Made by a program: the position numbers and the translations under genes. The notes under the pieces are model-generated. The model was given only the letters and a program-made list of their open reading frames with translations, was not told the origin of the DNA and searched no databases. This document shows, one piece after another, positions 12,660 to 23,182 of a stretch of 64,000 bases of DNA. Numbering within the stretch: position 1 is the stretch's first letter; each line of letters begins with the position of its first letter. This DNA comes from Atherix ibis. Lineage: Eukaryota; Arthropoda; Insecta; Diptera; Athericidae. The stretch lies in NCBI GenBank assembly GCA_958298945.1, contig OY282609.1, positions 35,747,212 to 35,811,211 of the forward strand. Direction: 5' to 3'.

Positions 12660-12938
12660 TGTTACGACGTAACATGGCTCTGGTGTATTCTAGAAGATTC
12701 TATAAAAGGAGTTCTAGAGAGCTCTAGAGTATTCCAAAAAGTATGATTGTGTAGAAGTACGCCAGAGTAATATAAATATGAGCGGAAAACGCTACTTGAG
12801 TGATTGGCGAATAAAATTACATCGAAGAAATATAATGTGAAGTGTAAAAACAGCGAGAAGATTTAAGTAGGATTCGACCGTCCTAAACAAACAAACACTT
12901 GTTGTGAACTATTTAGTCAAATAAAGAATATCGTAACT
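12660..12938 (+). repeat. gypsy LTR (3' copy, or solo copy joined to leader)
   Basis: Begins TGTTACGACGTAACA and ends at CGTAACt, a decayed form of the TG...CA ends with the TGTTACG/CGTAACA inverted repeat common in this gypsy group. Inside are a TATA box (12701-12708) and polyadenylation-type AATAAA sequences near 12809 and 12919. The sequence just after the end, ctggtggtgtcg, resembles the primer-binding region that normally follows a 5' LTR rather than flanking host DNA. Confidence 0.65.
12688..12708 (+). promoter_or_regulatory. Heat-shock-element-like sequence abutting TATA box
   Basis: TTCtaGAAgaTTC (12688-12700) is a perfect three-unit inverted nTTCnnGAAnnTTC array, the consensus bound by heat-shock factor. 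It is followed without a gap by TATAAAAG (12701-12708). A fourth partial unit, TTCtaGAG, follows at about 12712. The position inside the LTR U3 region suits a core promoter. Responsiveness to stress is inference. Confidence 0.45.
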
Positions 12939-13730
12939 GGTGGTGTCGAATATTTCTTTTAATAACTTGGGATTCAAAAGTCATATCCCCGTAAATACTT
13001 ACTATTCAATGGTTGATATCGTTAGTATATACTAAAACTGAACACTTTTAATAACAAATAAACCTCTAATTGTAAAAATACTAAAGCACTACCAACCTGA
13101 AGTGTATGGACGAAAATGTGTCTTCCTAAGAAAGTTAAATATGGTCACTTAAAAAAGAATGAAAAACTTGTGCCTATCTTTGCTAATATGTTAATATCAA
13201 TAAAGCGATTCTTTTACTTTTTGCCTTAACTAGTAAATAACTATAATCAAAACTGTACATTTTTTAAGAGAATAAATTTGTATAAATTTGTATCTTCAAT
13301 ATAGAAAAACTATTTTATAATTATAACGGAAATAGACTGCCTTGATTTGTCAGAATCTAATCAGTATAGTTAACTTTCATCAATACCAAAATATACATAA
13401 CGCTAAGCCGCGTATTTAGATTTGTACACTTACACATAAATATACCTCACATGTATATTTTTTTTTTGTTTATAAAAAAAAAACTTTACCGATTTTTATA
13501 AATTAATAATTTTTAAAAAATTAGCCTTAGCCTCATTTAAAAATTTAAGCTACGATATTTTTTAAATAATTATTTTTCTCATTTGAAAATTTCAGCTTGA
13601 TACCTTAGCAAATGAGTTGTACTAATTTTTTTTATTTTTTTGTATAAAAATAATCAGCAATAAATAATTTATTAACAAGATGCAAAGTATTAGATTTTTA
13701 AGACTACATCTACTTATAACAAATTGGTAT
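12939..13730. other. AT-rich stretch
   Basis: The first 45 bases look like gypsy leader sequence (ggtgtcgaa ... cttgggattcaaaag). The rest is AT-rich with homopolymer runs and no recognisable frames. Confidence 0.45.
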
Positions 13731-13798
13731 AGGCCTACTGAAACAAAGATCTCCACACATTACGAGGCCTACTGAAACAAAGATCTCCACACATTACG
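13731..13798. repeat. Perfect 34-bp tandem duplication
   Basis: The 34-base unit beginning aggcctactgaaacaaagat and ending cacacattacg occurs twice head to tail without a mismatch (13731-13764 and 13765-13798), at the 3' edge of RL1. Perfect identity in an otherwise decayed element points to a recent event. Confidence 0.95.
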
Positions 13799-14880
13799 AT
13801 TGCCGTCAAGTTTGACAATTTGCTCGAGTTTGAGTATGTATGTATAATCTGCTCTAATACCGTCGTTCCATCGAAGGCTTATATTTTGGGACCATAAATG
13901 TAAATTTTCGTGTAGAATATTCCTCAGTTATTATACGTATTAATCTATTCATATTCATTTGAGGCACGACTTCATGAAATCATCGTTGAACAAGCTGCAG
14001 GATCGTCCATTTTTATGCAGGGTGCCGAGATTCTTTGGAGTAGCCTTCTTGAAAACAGGAATAAGAGTTTGCAATAGTTTTTACTAATAATATTATATAA
14101 GTTCTGGTCTGTACAACAGTACCTTCGATTTTATATTCAGAATTTTCTACCAAAATAATTTAGATTGACTAAAATATTATGTTTTGTCTTCTAATCCTTT
14201 TGCGACTAGTTGTAGTTGGTTTTATATTCGACGTTGATGCTACCCCTACCATATACTTTGTTTTGCCTTCATTAATGTGTAATGAAGGATTAAAACTACC
14301 TAGTCAACCATAGTGCAAGCATTTGATACAATACGTTATATCGACGTAGTCGGCGTATGGTTAAAACTGTGCAGATTTTATAGGCATGGTTTTCCTGATA
14401 CTAACCCCTGAGTCACAATCATTTTGTTCAGGGTCAGATTAAATAAAATGTACGAAAGTGTGTCCTTTTGTCGGAAACTATTATAGATGCTGAATGGTAA
14501 TAATAGTGATTCAGGTGATTTGATTCTTCCTCGCACACTATTCTTGGTCAATTGTACCAATCAAATTAGTTTCGCTGGGATGCTGAACTTTTTTCTGTAA
14601 GTGGAAAGTTATACTCATGCTACGCTTTCATATGCGGCTTCAAAAATAATCAAAAACTTGCTGTTCATATTGCAACATTCGCTATATCGACTGCTGCAGA
14701 GAGAAGATCTAATATGTTGCTCTATTAATAGAATGGATGCTTCTCCCAATAATTTTTTGATCAACTAGGGACTTCTTACTTGTTAGAAGAACGGAGAATT
14801 TTTTTATAGCAACGAATACTTAACTCGGTGATATCTCCTTTTTAGAGTGTGGAGGACATAACGCCTGGTTACCAGTAGGT
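13731..14880 (-). mobile_element. RTE-like LINE fragment RL1
   Basis: Part of the ORF2 RT region and C-terminal region of a family found at least six times in the window (RL1-RL6). On the minus strand 14680-14580 gives FEAAYESVA and FSIPAKLIWLVQLT (palm, usual FKAAYDS), then 14378-14560 reads VRGRIKSPESLLLPFSIYNS, RQKDTLSYILFNLTLNKM, the decayed form of GLRQGDALSCLLFNLALEK. The sequence at 14215-14290 matches RL3 and RL6 just past the KTKYM motif. The left end (about 13860-14050) matches the C-terminal region of RL6, including ttgggaccataaatg. The clade name is uncertain; such proteins are often annotated endonuclease-reverse transcriptase. Confidence 0.75.
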
Positions 14881-14908
14881 GGGAATTTATTTGGTATCCC
14901 ATATCTGC

Positions 14909-14954
14909 ACCGTTCAGTGATGAACCGCTTGAAGTGGTATCATCACTGAACGGT
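14909..14954. repeat. Short fold-back beside the mariner end
   Basis: accgttcagtgatga (14909-14923) and its exact complement tcatcactgaacggt (14940-14954) flank a 16-base spacer whose ends (accgctt/aagtggt) also nearly pair. It ends 9 bases before the left mariner terminus at 14964, so it lies outside the transposon. Confidence 0.9.
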
Positions 14955-14963
14955 CCAGATATA

Positions 14964-16222
14964 CCAGGTGTCTAAGCTTAAATCCGCTGTTTGGTCATAG
15001 ATGGCGTGAGTGAGCGTATTAAGCTACCATGGGCACGCCATAGTTTTTGACATCTGTCAATATTAATCAGTACACATTATCAGCAATTTCATACAAAAAC
15101 ATACATTTTTCCTTTGGTAAGAATGTCTAGTTTTGTGCCAGAAAAAGAGCGTATGCGGGAAGCTCTGCTTTTCTACTTGAATTTGAAGAAATCGGCTGCC
15201 GAATTGCATCGAATGCTTATGGAGGCCTATGGTGACAGCGCTTTATCGAAAACAACGTACCGAGATTGGGTTCGTCGGTTCAAAGATGGCAATTTTGACT
15301 TGTGGGAGAAGAAGCGTGAAAATCGGCCTAGGAAGGTTGAAGACCATCAATTGCAGGCTCTTTGAGACGAAGACGTTACCCAATCGCAAAAAATCCTCGC
15401 GGAGTAATTGGGTGTTACTCAAGGAGCCATATCCATGTGTCTGCGAGCCATAGAGAAAATTGGAAAGATCGGAAAATGGGTGCCTCATGAATTGAACGAT
15501 AAGCAGACGGAGCGATGCCAAAACACATGCGAAATCTTGCTCGCTAGACAAAAAAGATTGTGACAGGCGATGAAAAGTGGATATATTTTGAGAATACTAA
15601 ACACAAGAAATCGTGGGTTGACCCCGGCCAACCATTAACATCTTCCCCAAGACCAAATCGCTTCGGACGGAAGACGATGCTGTTTGTTTGGTGGGATCGG
15701 CAGGGTATCGTCTACTATGAGATATTGAAACCTTGTGAAACTGTCAATGCCTACCGCTATCACCAACAACTGATCAAATTGCACCGTTCTCTACGTGAAA
15801 AAAGGACGGATTATCAACAAAGACATGACAAACTGATTTTCCTCCACGACAACGCACCATCGGACACGTCAAAAATGGTCCGACTTGGAGACACTCAAGT
15901 GGGAGGTGGCTACGCTACCTCGCTTATTCACCAGACCTGGCCCCTTCTGACTTCCACCTGTTTTCGTCGATGGGCCACGCGCTCACTGAGCAGCACTTCG
16001 ATTCTTATGAAGACGTCCAAAAATGGCTTGATAAGTAGTTTGCCTGGAAAGAGAAGGAATTTTTTGCCGTGGTATCCACAAATTTCCAGAGAGATGGGAA
16101 AAATATGTAGCTAGTGAGGGCAAGTACTTTGAAAAAATTTGTTTTTGCTTTCTATGAAAGTTAGACTAAATTAACATTTCCATTATAGATAGACTAAATT
16201 AGTTCGCACATACTACTTGATG
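14964..16222 (+). mobile_element. Mos1-like mariner (mauritiana subfamily)
   Basis: A DNA transposon of about 1.26 kb, the normal mariner size. The left inverted repeat begins ccaggtgtctaagcttaaat, close to the Mos1 end, after a TA at 14962-14963. The right end is placed by the decayed complement at about 16203-16222 (catactacttgatg) before TA at 16223-16224; that end is uncertain by a few bases. A single transposase gene fills the interior. It lies between RL1 and AT-rich DNA. Confidence 0.8.
15123..16130 (+). pseudogene. Mos1-like mariner transposase, inactivated
   Basis: A cut-and-paste transposase. ATG at 15123 gives MSSFVPEKERMREALLFYLN, aligned with the Mos1 start; the helix-turn-helix part continues to a stop at about 15363. 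The next piece holds ILAE*LGVTQGAIS and KWVPHELNDKQTERCQNTCE, with a frameshift near 15555. The catalytic part 15560-15870 reads VTGDEKWIYFENTKHKKSW (first D) and LHDNAPSDTSK (second D). After another shift near 15870 the third D survives in YSPDLAPSDFHLFSSMGHAL, then GIHKFPERWEKYVASEGKYF. All three acidic residues are present but spread over several frames with at least three stops. Mos1 is 345 residues; the total length here agrees. Confidence 0.85.
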
Positions 16223-16224
16223 TA

Positions 16225-18589
16225 TGACAGATCAACTTGAACTAAGCAAACTGAGTGCATTTAAACATATTCAACAGGATACTTCAGGAAGGCCATTTTC
16301 TGTCATACGGTAGCACAAATAAACCGAGGGAAAGATAAATTAAAAAAAATAAACAAATAAAAATTAATTCATTTTTCACTTCTTTTCCAAAACTCCCTAA
16401 ATATATTTATCATCGCAGAATATTTTCTACTCAACTACTCGTATAATAATATGAAATACAGAAGCTTCAGATAAGAGTGCGCAATAAAATTCGCGTTTTT
16501 TTTAAAGAGAAAGACAAATTTTGGGAAAATTCCTTACGTTATTTTTAGTAGAACATTTTTTTGAAAAACCTAGCATAAAATTTCGATTTTCTCTCTTTTG
16601 ATATTATTTCGATATTCAACCGGGTTATTGTAGAGCCGCTCACCAAAGTATTCCACTCATCGTTTTAATATACCCTTGTCATTGGAAAGCAGATCTTTCT
16701 CTATACTGCATCATGGTGAACATCTTTATGTGCCTGCCAAAGTGCTCGGTTGTTCTAAGAATCAAAGTAATCTTATTATAACTCTTAAGAAAAAAACTAT
16801 AAAAAAAATATTTTTAATTGTAATAAAAACATTATTTTTCAGATGAGTTTTTATATGATCATAAATAAAATAAGGTCTGAATAGTATTTATTTCGGGAAA
16901 AAAATGTATTTACTAAAATGCACATAATAAAATTTTGTGTTATATTCTAACGAACTCTGATAATAATAATAATTATTATTATTATAATAATAATAACTGA
17001 TAATAATAACTGATTAACTAAATAGAATATCTAAAAAAATATATACAAAAATAAGCATAAATAATAACTTCAGTTTAAAAAATCTTTTATATCATTTTAA
17101 AATCAGAGAAGAGTTAAAAAACAAAATAGTAAATTTAAAGTGCTTATGAAAAATAAATCTACCACTTGAAAATATGTAGAATATGTTTCATTGTAACAGT
17201 AAATAAGTATTGTTAAAACGTTTCCGATGTATTTGGAATATTGTCTGCTGCAGGTATTTATTACTACTTCCACTCCTATTACCTTTTAAATAGTTCATTG
17301 ATTTTACAAAATTCACAATTTTTATTTTTGTTAAAACTAAATGAAAAAATATAGAGTTTCGACATTAATGCTTTTAAGTTGTTACTAATATAGTAAGAGC
17401 TCTTCAATACATTGATGATTATGTGAAGTTCATAGAATTTCAATAGAACTATTTAAATGGAAAAACTATTATTTATGATAGCATTGTTCAGTGATTAAAA
17501 TGAGTATATTATTGGTTGTATTATATATGGTATACACAGTATATCAGGTGAAACAATACACTTCACTCAATTCAATAAAAAATTTCAGGTTCTGATACCA
17601 TGTCAAATCCACTTAAATACATTTACCAGTCTTAATACAAATATGTATTTATTCAACAATAAAAGAATTTTTTGAATAAGTTGAAACATTGGAAAGCGTA
17701 GTGGTAAAATTCAGATAAAAGGAAGAAAGTATAATAAAAAATTAATACCTTTCAGAAACTATTCATGGATTACTCATCTGATCATTCGTTTTTCATCGTC
17801 CTTTTTTATCTCCATCATAATATGTCAATACTCTTATATAACAAATATGAATATGATGAAAGATAGGCAACCATTCAATATCCTTTTTTAAATTTAATAG
17901 CCTTTTGGGATAAAGCGAATCCATAATTTTCCATTCCATATATTTATTTTTCCTTTTAAATTATTTATGGTGTTTTAATTGTTTTTTTTTTTTACGAAAA
18001 GTAATCAACCAAAATTTTTTTTCCATGTACTAATTAATCAAAAACCATCAGCTTTTCCTACTGTTTATTTTGAGAAATTATTTCAAATATAATAAATATT
18101 TAATATTGAGAAATTATTTCAAATATCCGCAAAATAATAAAGACTTTCAATTTTTGCCAAATTTTTAATCAAAATAATAATCTTTTTCTTGGAAAGAAAC
18201 TATTATTATACAATTTTTTCTTTGAGGTGTAAATAATTAAAACAAATACTTAAAATTTTAATAAAAAATAATAAATAAAATGTTTTATAGTAAAATTATA
18301 TATATATTAAACTATTGACTAAAAATTTAAAAAAAAAAAATCTTGGTATCAAAAATTATTGTTTTGAGTATTTTTTGCTGAAATATAAATTTTTGTGAGC
18401 TTTGGGTAGCCACAATTTTATAAAGTTCAAATTCAATATTGTTTGTATTTGAAACGGATTTCAATACGATTATATTTTCATCATATCAACTTTAAAACTA
18501 CGTATTTATAAGTTTTTAATTACTGATAATAATTTTAATTATTGGTATTCAATTACTTCTATTCGCTGGTAAGTTAAAATAACAGTTTT
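16225..18589. other. AT-rich stretch
   Basis: No coding motifs. Contains the TAA array at 16961-16996 and a duplicated 21-base segment (ttgagaaattatttcaaata at 18070 and 18106). A less AT-rich patch at 16620-16760 has no recognisable content. Confidence 0.5.
16961..16996. repeat. TAA microsatellite arranged as inverted repeat
   Basis: (TAA)n runs into (ATT)n and back into (TAA)n, giving a self-complementary simple repeat. Simple (TAA)n is also a usual LINE tail, but no LINE sequence adjoins. Confidence 0.8.
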
Positions 18590-20010
18590 TTAACTAGCCA
18601 CAAAATAGCGCAGTAGTTGCTTACCAAGTGTTGCAAAAGCTAACAGGCCTTCACCAGTCAAAATGTCAGACATCACCGTATTCTGTAAAAAGATCTATAA
18701 TTAAACAACAGAATAAAAAAAAACAATAAACGGAAACAACTTAAACTGGCCCAGCGAAAAAAACTACACCTTTTTTAATGGAATATGCACTCCCTATATA
18801 GATCCGGATCTGCTCAATAATAAGCCGATACCCTGTCAAAGTACCAAGTCGACATTATATCATTACAAGATATACAATGGACAGAAACGGGTATTTTGGG
18901 AAGAGCATCTACAAAGCATATTATAGCTGGCATCGAAAACACAACGTGCTTGGAACAGGCTTCCAATATAAACACTAGATGAAACCTATTATTTTTGGAT
19001 TTGAAGCCATAAATGAGAGGCTATATACTCTTATAAATATTAAAGACCCTACAGAGGAGTCTGCCCCTCGACGCGTATCCCAAGTACGAGTCCTCGACGC
19101 GTATCCCAAGTATGACACAAAAATCATACTTGGGGACTTTAAAAGAGAGACAGTTCGTATTCAAGTCATTCCTGAACAAACCAATGATAACGAATTCCGA
19201 GACATCCAGCAAGCACCGCCAAATGAAATAATCGTTAGAAGTACCTAGTTTGCCCGAAATGATATCTATAAGACCACCTGGACAGGACCACTTCCAACCA
19301 AATTGACCACTTGTTAATAGATTGCCAGCATATCTCAAACTGGAAAGTGTTAGAACATTTAAGGGTGCCAACTTTGACTGGGGTTACTGCCTGAATGGTG
19401 CGGTAGTGCAAGTCGGAATATAATATTCGCCAATGAACGGAGGTAAACGAATAGTTCAACATAACACGAGTGCCCTGCTAGACACACATATTCAAACGAA
19501 ATATTGTACAAAGTTGAACTGGATGTAGCATTCATTCAGAAACAAAAAGAAAAATCAATGCCCTGAATATAAAGCAGATATCGAGATGGCTTAAAAATTC
19601 TTAAGGGGTAATATCATTGGTACGGCCGAAAAAGTACTAGGTCCTAGCCCTACAAAAATTCGAAACGCTGGTTTCACGATCATTGCAAGCCATCAACATA
19701 ACAAAATAATGTTACATTCCCCGAGCTATGTTACATTCTCAGAGAATGCGGGAATGCGTAAAGAATTGTTGGCAGACAGAAAAGTATTTACAGATAAAAG
19801 ATCATGAATAATATAGGATTGAACTGCACCAGGCGCGAAAGTTCTTCCAACCTGCGAGTAAGATACGACTATTAACATCACCATGCTCGTCATGCCGCAG
19901 CAGAGAGGGTGATCTAACCTTTAGCCAAATGGGTATATTAGGCCAATATTTTAATTAACTCCTAAATACTAACTAGTCAGAAAACGAGCCGAGGTAACAA
20001 CCATATCCAG
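18590..20010 (+). mobile_element. RTE-like LINE fragment RL2 (endonuclease half)
   Basis: The 5' half of the RTE-like family. The endonuclease start (about 18770, FNGICTPYIDPDLLNNKPIP) aligns with RL5 at 53575. Further on come FGFEAINERLYTL (18990-19035), PKYDTKIILGDFKRET (about 19110-19150, usual YDTKIILGDFNAKIG) and NEFRDIQQAPPNEIIVRST (to 19246). After a stop, TTSNQIDHLLIDCQHISNW (about 19290-19345) is the conserved endonuclease end. The linker with SCRSREGDLTFSQMGILGQY lies at about 19880-19955. The endonuclease would nick target DNA. A 26-base period duplication (19066-19117) lies in the coding part. The copy stops at the junction with RL3. Confidence 0.8.
18979..19345 (+). pseudogene. 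AP-type endonuclease domain of RL2
   Basis: Open from 18979 to 19248 for 89 codons, then continuing after a stop in the next frame. Recognised by ILGDF (catalytic D of the GDFN motif; N is now K) and by NQIDHLLID, the conserved end with the catalytic D and H. The glutamate motif expected upstream (LQEVRW-like) is ragged: LQDIQWTETGILG can be read at about 18865-18900 in another frame. The element protein would have continued into reverse transcriptase, which is absent here. Confidence 0.7.
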
Positions 20011-20340
20011 GGTAAAACTCTATACAACGACTAGTACTTATTGGTATTATTTTCGATGCCAACGCTGTCACCATGTACTTTATTTTACTTTCATTTATGA
20101 TATAATTTATCCTCATTAGCCCAAATTTTTTACTTCTCGATGAAGGTTCTTGTCCATCTCTTTCTGAAGCAGGTCTAATGGGAATATACCTCTTATACTT
20201 ACCTTTAAGTCACGTGTCATTTTTGCAGCGCCTGGTTAAAAAGAATGCATAAAAGTAAGTGGGCTTTGAAATGCAGCTGCCAAATTTATATAAAAATGGG
20301 ACATTCTACTAAGATCGAACGACGGCACCAAGCAAGTTAT
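20011..20340 (-). mobile_element. RTE-like LINE fragment RL3
   Basis: The minus strand gives EMDKNLHREVKNLGL, then NESKIKYMVTALASKIIPIS, the segment just after the catalytic YADD in this family (usual GLxINExKTKYM). It matches RL1 (14215-14290) and RL6 (59666-59740). It abuts RL2 in the opposite orientation at about 20010. The length is only about 330 bases. No 3' end is present. Confidence 0.7.
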
Positions 20341-20439
20341 TAACACATTCGGTTTTACGAATTAAAGAGTTGAACTCTCCAATATTTGGCAATAGGGATT
20401 TAATTATGTCCTTTGTAACTTGTTATACCATCATTTATT

Positions 20440-21175
20440 AAAAATGTTGATAACAAAAGACAGTTTGTGCTGAATTTTGTTCGTTCGATTATTTACTTTA
20501 TTGTATATAACATATTGTAGCAGTACCTTTTTTGTCATAGTCTTTATTGAGTTTTCATTAAGCATAATACACGTAGTACTATCAAAAATAGCTATAAATC
20601 TGTCCTTAATATCTAATAATTATAGTATCCCCTTTGAAGTTTGATATTGATAATTATGTAAAATAAATTATCTTTCACATAGCTCCAAAAAAGTAGTTTA
20701 ATGGTGTCAAATTACAAGATCTTCGCAGTCATTTCAGCTCGTTGTTTTAAGAGTCAATGCATTATTTGACGCGTTGCGTGACGAGAGGTACAGTCATATT
20801 TAAACCAGATATTATTCAAATCTATAACATCGGATGCCGACCGTTTATCGTACCTGCATTACCGGCATAATTTTCGAGAAGTACTATCCGATGACTCAAA
20901 TTCGCTAACTACTGCACCGAACAGTGACTCTTTGTAGGCGTATAGTTGGTTTATGAATGATAAATGGAATTTCAATACCCAAAATGTGACAGTTTTAGTT
21001 GTTAACGTATCTGTGTAGATGAAAATGTGCCTTATCGCAATTTTTTTTTCAAAATCGGTAAAAACTGCTTTTGATCAACAACATATATTCATGGTGTTGC
21101 AAATGGCCTCTACTCATAAGCTTCAATTCTGGTGTCAATTGATTTTTGTAGACGTGTGACCAATTAAAATTTTTA
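20440..21175 (-). mobile_element. rosa-like (DD41D group) mariner transposase fragment
   Basis: The minus strand, right to left, shows VYKNQLTPELKLMS (about 21150-21110), then AHFHLHRYVNN with a following NCHILGIE (about 21040-20985; usual DEAHFxLNGYVNKQNCRIWG), RLQRVTVRCSS (about 20945-20910), DLNNIWFKYDCTSRHATRQI (about 20820-20765; usual IWFQQDGATSHTA, second D kept), and LTPLNYFF/WSYVKDNLFY (about 20720-20670; usual CDLTPLDYFLWGYVK, third D now N). The DD41D assignment is from the family pattern, because the spacing here is altered by deletions. No terminal inverted repeats were found. Several stops and shifts. Confidence 0.65.
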
Positions 21176-21826
21176 ATAAAATTTATTATGTGGTGCTATA
21201 TAAAATGTCCAATTGCTGAATCGAGGACAAATTGAAGTTTCCGATTCTTAGGACAGCAGCAACTATTTCGGTCGAACGACCTCTATAAAGACAAACTGGT
21301 GTTCTCGCGTTTTCCATCAACCTAGATTCTTGGAATTTTGCTACCTAGCCTCAGATGGCAGGTTATATTAACTGAAGAAAAAAATGCAGTATGTGAAATG
21401 CATTTCTTTCAAAAAGGAAAAAATTTTCATAAAAGTTTTGGCTCCATGACTAAATTTGTCAAAGTTCGTAGATGATAGTTGAATAGTAAATAATGCTGGC
21501 TTTTTTGGAAATTGATAAAACCATCAGAAATATATGCTCAATAAACAAAAGTGTATAAAAATTGCATTGGAAAGAGAGTATAATGCTAAGAACACACATC
21601 GCTACTACGTTGAATACCATGTATTTCTCTTCTTATACCAGCTAAATACTACCTGATAAAGCTGGTATTTAATGAACATTCCTGGTATCAATATAACGAA
21701 TGTTTTCGTGGTTTCCCTATACATCAACCTGTAATCTGTCTTACTCTATACACAAACCTGGTACTTGTATTAACTTTGGCGCCATACTACCATACTATTA
21801 CTGCAGCCGAAATTGGATGATATCGA
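21176..21826. other. Unassigned stretch
   Basis: Moderately AT-rich with no motif-bearing frames. The part at 21180-21400 may hold the N-terminal end of the neighbouring rosa-like mariner, but no helix-turn-helix motif is readable. Confidence 0.35.
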
Positions 21827-22039
21827 TAAGGTACCTTAGACATGTGCCAGGGGTCACTTCAGAGCGCCACAACCGTGAGGCTATTTGGCGACTTCATAAC
21901 ATAGTATATGTGGGAAGTTATCTGAGAGGGACTGGTCTGTAGTTCGTCGTATAGAAAATAGAGAATTTTATAATATTTTGTGGAGCAGATTAGAATGTTA
22001 TAGAAGTTTAAATAGGGGACTGGCAAATGAACTTGTTGG

Positions 22040-22830
22040 ACGCATGAGCTCCATAATGGGAAGAATACTGCTCGCGAAATAATTCCTGGTTTATGTGGCA
22101 TTCATGTAGAATATGGATGATAGTAAAATGGGTACCATAGGATTGACATAAGGGATGATTGGTGTTGCCAAAACATAAGTTATGAGTAAGAGCAGTATGT
22201 CCAATTCGGATTCTGAGGAGCTTCCACGCCCCGAATTGCGGTATAGATGCTGAATAGACTGGTTTATTGGTGGTAATCCAATGAGTCGACAAAAATGTGT
22301 CGCTATTAGTCCAGTCATCATGTCTGTTGATGGCTAATGGTGTTAGTTGTCATTCTGTTAGTAGGCGAGGCAGATTGGGAATGAATGTGATCACTGGCCG
22401 ACGAAGTGTTTCTCCAGCCAACTTGTCAGCACTTTCATTACCCACAATTCTGACATTCCCCGGTACCCATTGCAACTCGACACTTCTATTTCTAAGTAAG
22501 ATATGACGAATTGCGCTAAGTATTGGATCACTCGATACGTCACAAATGGCTTTAAGGGTGAGAAGGCTGTCGCAACAAATAATAAGGCTCTGATGGTTGG
22601 GAATATTAATCGCAATTTCAATTGCTGTTTTGATGGCCTACAGCTCCCCGTAATATGGATCTGCTCTATAAGGGAAGATTCCATAACATAGTGCACAGGT
22701 GCTGCAGCCAAAAAGTTCGACGACCGAAAAAGATGTACTATCACTGTCGGCATCGGCATCCGTGAACAACAGTGGATGATCTTTTAATCCATCCAACTGC
22801 TTAAGTAAAAGTTTCCTATAGTAGACGGAT
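22040..22830 (-). pseudogene. RNase H and C-terminal region of I1
   Basis: RNase H would remove template RNA during reverse transcription. From the minus strand: LLFTDADADSD (first D), PYYGEL*AIKTAIEIA (E, with a stop after EL), CCDSLLTL (D), QWVPGNVRIVGNESADKLAG (the last D; the usual H of VPGH is N). Then comes the C-terminal region THWITTNKPVYSASIPQ... RIRIGHTALTHNLCFG... HPLCQSYGTHFTIIHILHEC, a Cys/His cluster usual at the end of I-type ORF2. The largest single open frame is 22008-22292. I2 keeps the RNase H more intact. Confidence 0.75.
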
Positions 22831-23182
22831 CAGTACTAACTAGCTTTCTTAAGCTTGTAAAGACAAACAGACAACTGCAACGTTACTCCTAACCATAGTT
22901 TCTAATCTGAATATGGAAGGCAAGTTTGGAAATCGAGGGGGAGGATGGATAAATTGCTTTCAAAGTGGGGTATTAATAAGGATAGCGATGATGAAATCCT
23001 TTTTGAACTAGGGGAGATAAAAATGTTTTTGATTAGAGTGTAGAGGGGGTAATTTGGAAGGTATAGGTTCTTGTAAATTAAGTTTAGGCGAGCATTTTGA
23101 AGATAGAAATAGATAGGTTTTCGACAAGTTTCTATCAGTATGAATTTCACCGTAGATGCCCGATGTGCTCCACTGGCTAGTA

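Larger units (their letters stand above)
10090..12938 (+). mobile_element. Ty3/gypsy-type LTR retrotransposon relic
   Basis: Ordered remains of gag, integrase and a 3' LTR on the plus strand: a Gln/Glu-rich helical gag segment (about 10255-10640), gag capsid plus zinc knuckle (to 11296), disordered pol scraps (11300-11990), the integrase zinc-binding domain and the end of its core (about 11995-12500), and an LTR (12660-12938). Protease and most of reverse transcriptase and RNase H are missing, so a large internal deletion has occurred. No 5' LTR was found left of 10090. No envelope-like frame is seen. Gypsy is assigned from the gag type and from the integrase HHCC domain with the conserved downstream ESIALDVV-like stretch. 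Confidence 0.8.

Noticed and set aside
10090..12938. An endogenous retrovirus with envelope gene
   Set aside because: Integrase is followed within about 200 bases by the LTR and no envelope-like frame is present.
15243..15551. 102-codon minus-strand frame
   Set aside because: Antisense shadow of the Mos1-like transposase.
20011..20340. RL2/RL3 as a simple twin-priming inversion
   Set aside because: The inverted part is on the wrong side and no 3' tail is present.
22391..22759. 122-codon minus-strand frame
   Set aside because: Overlaps the RNase H of I1 in a different frame; the LINE motifs are in the other frame.
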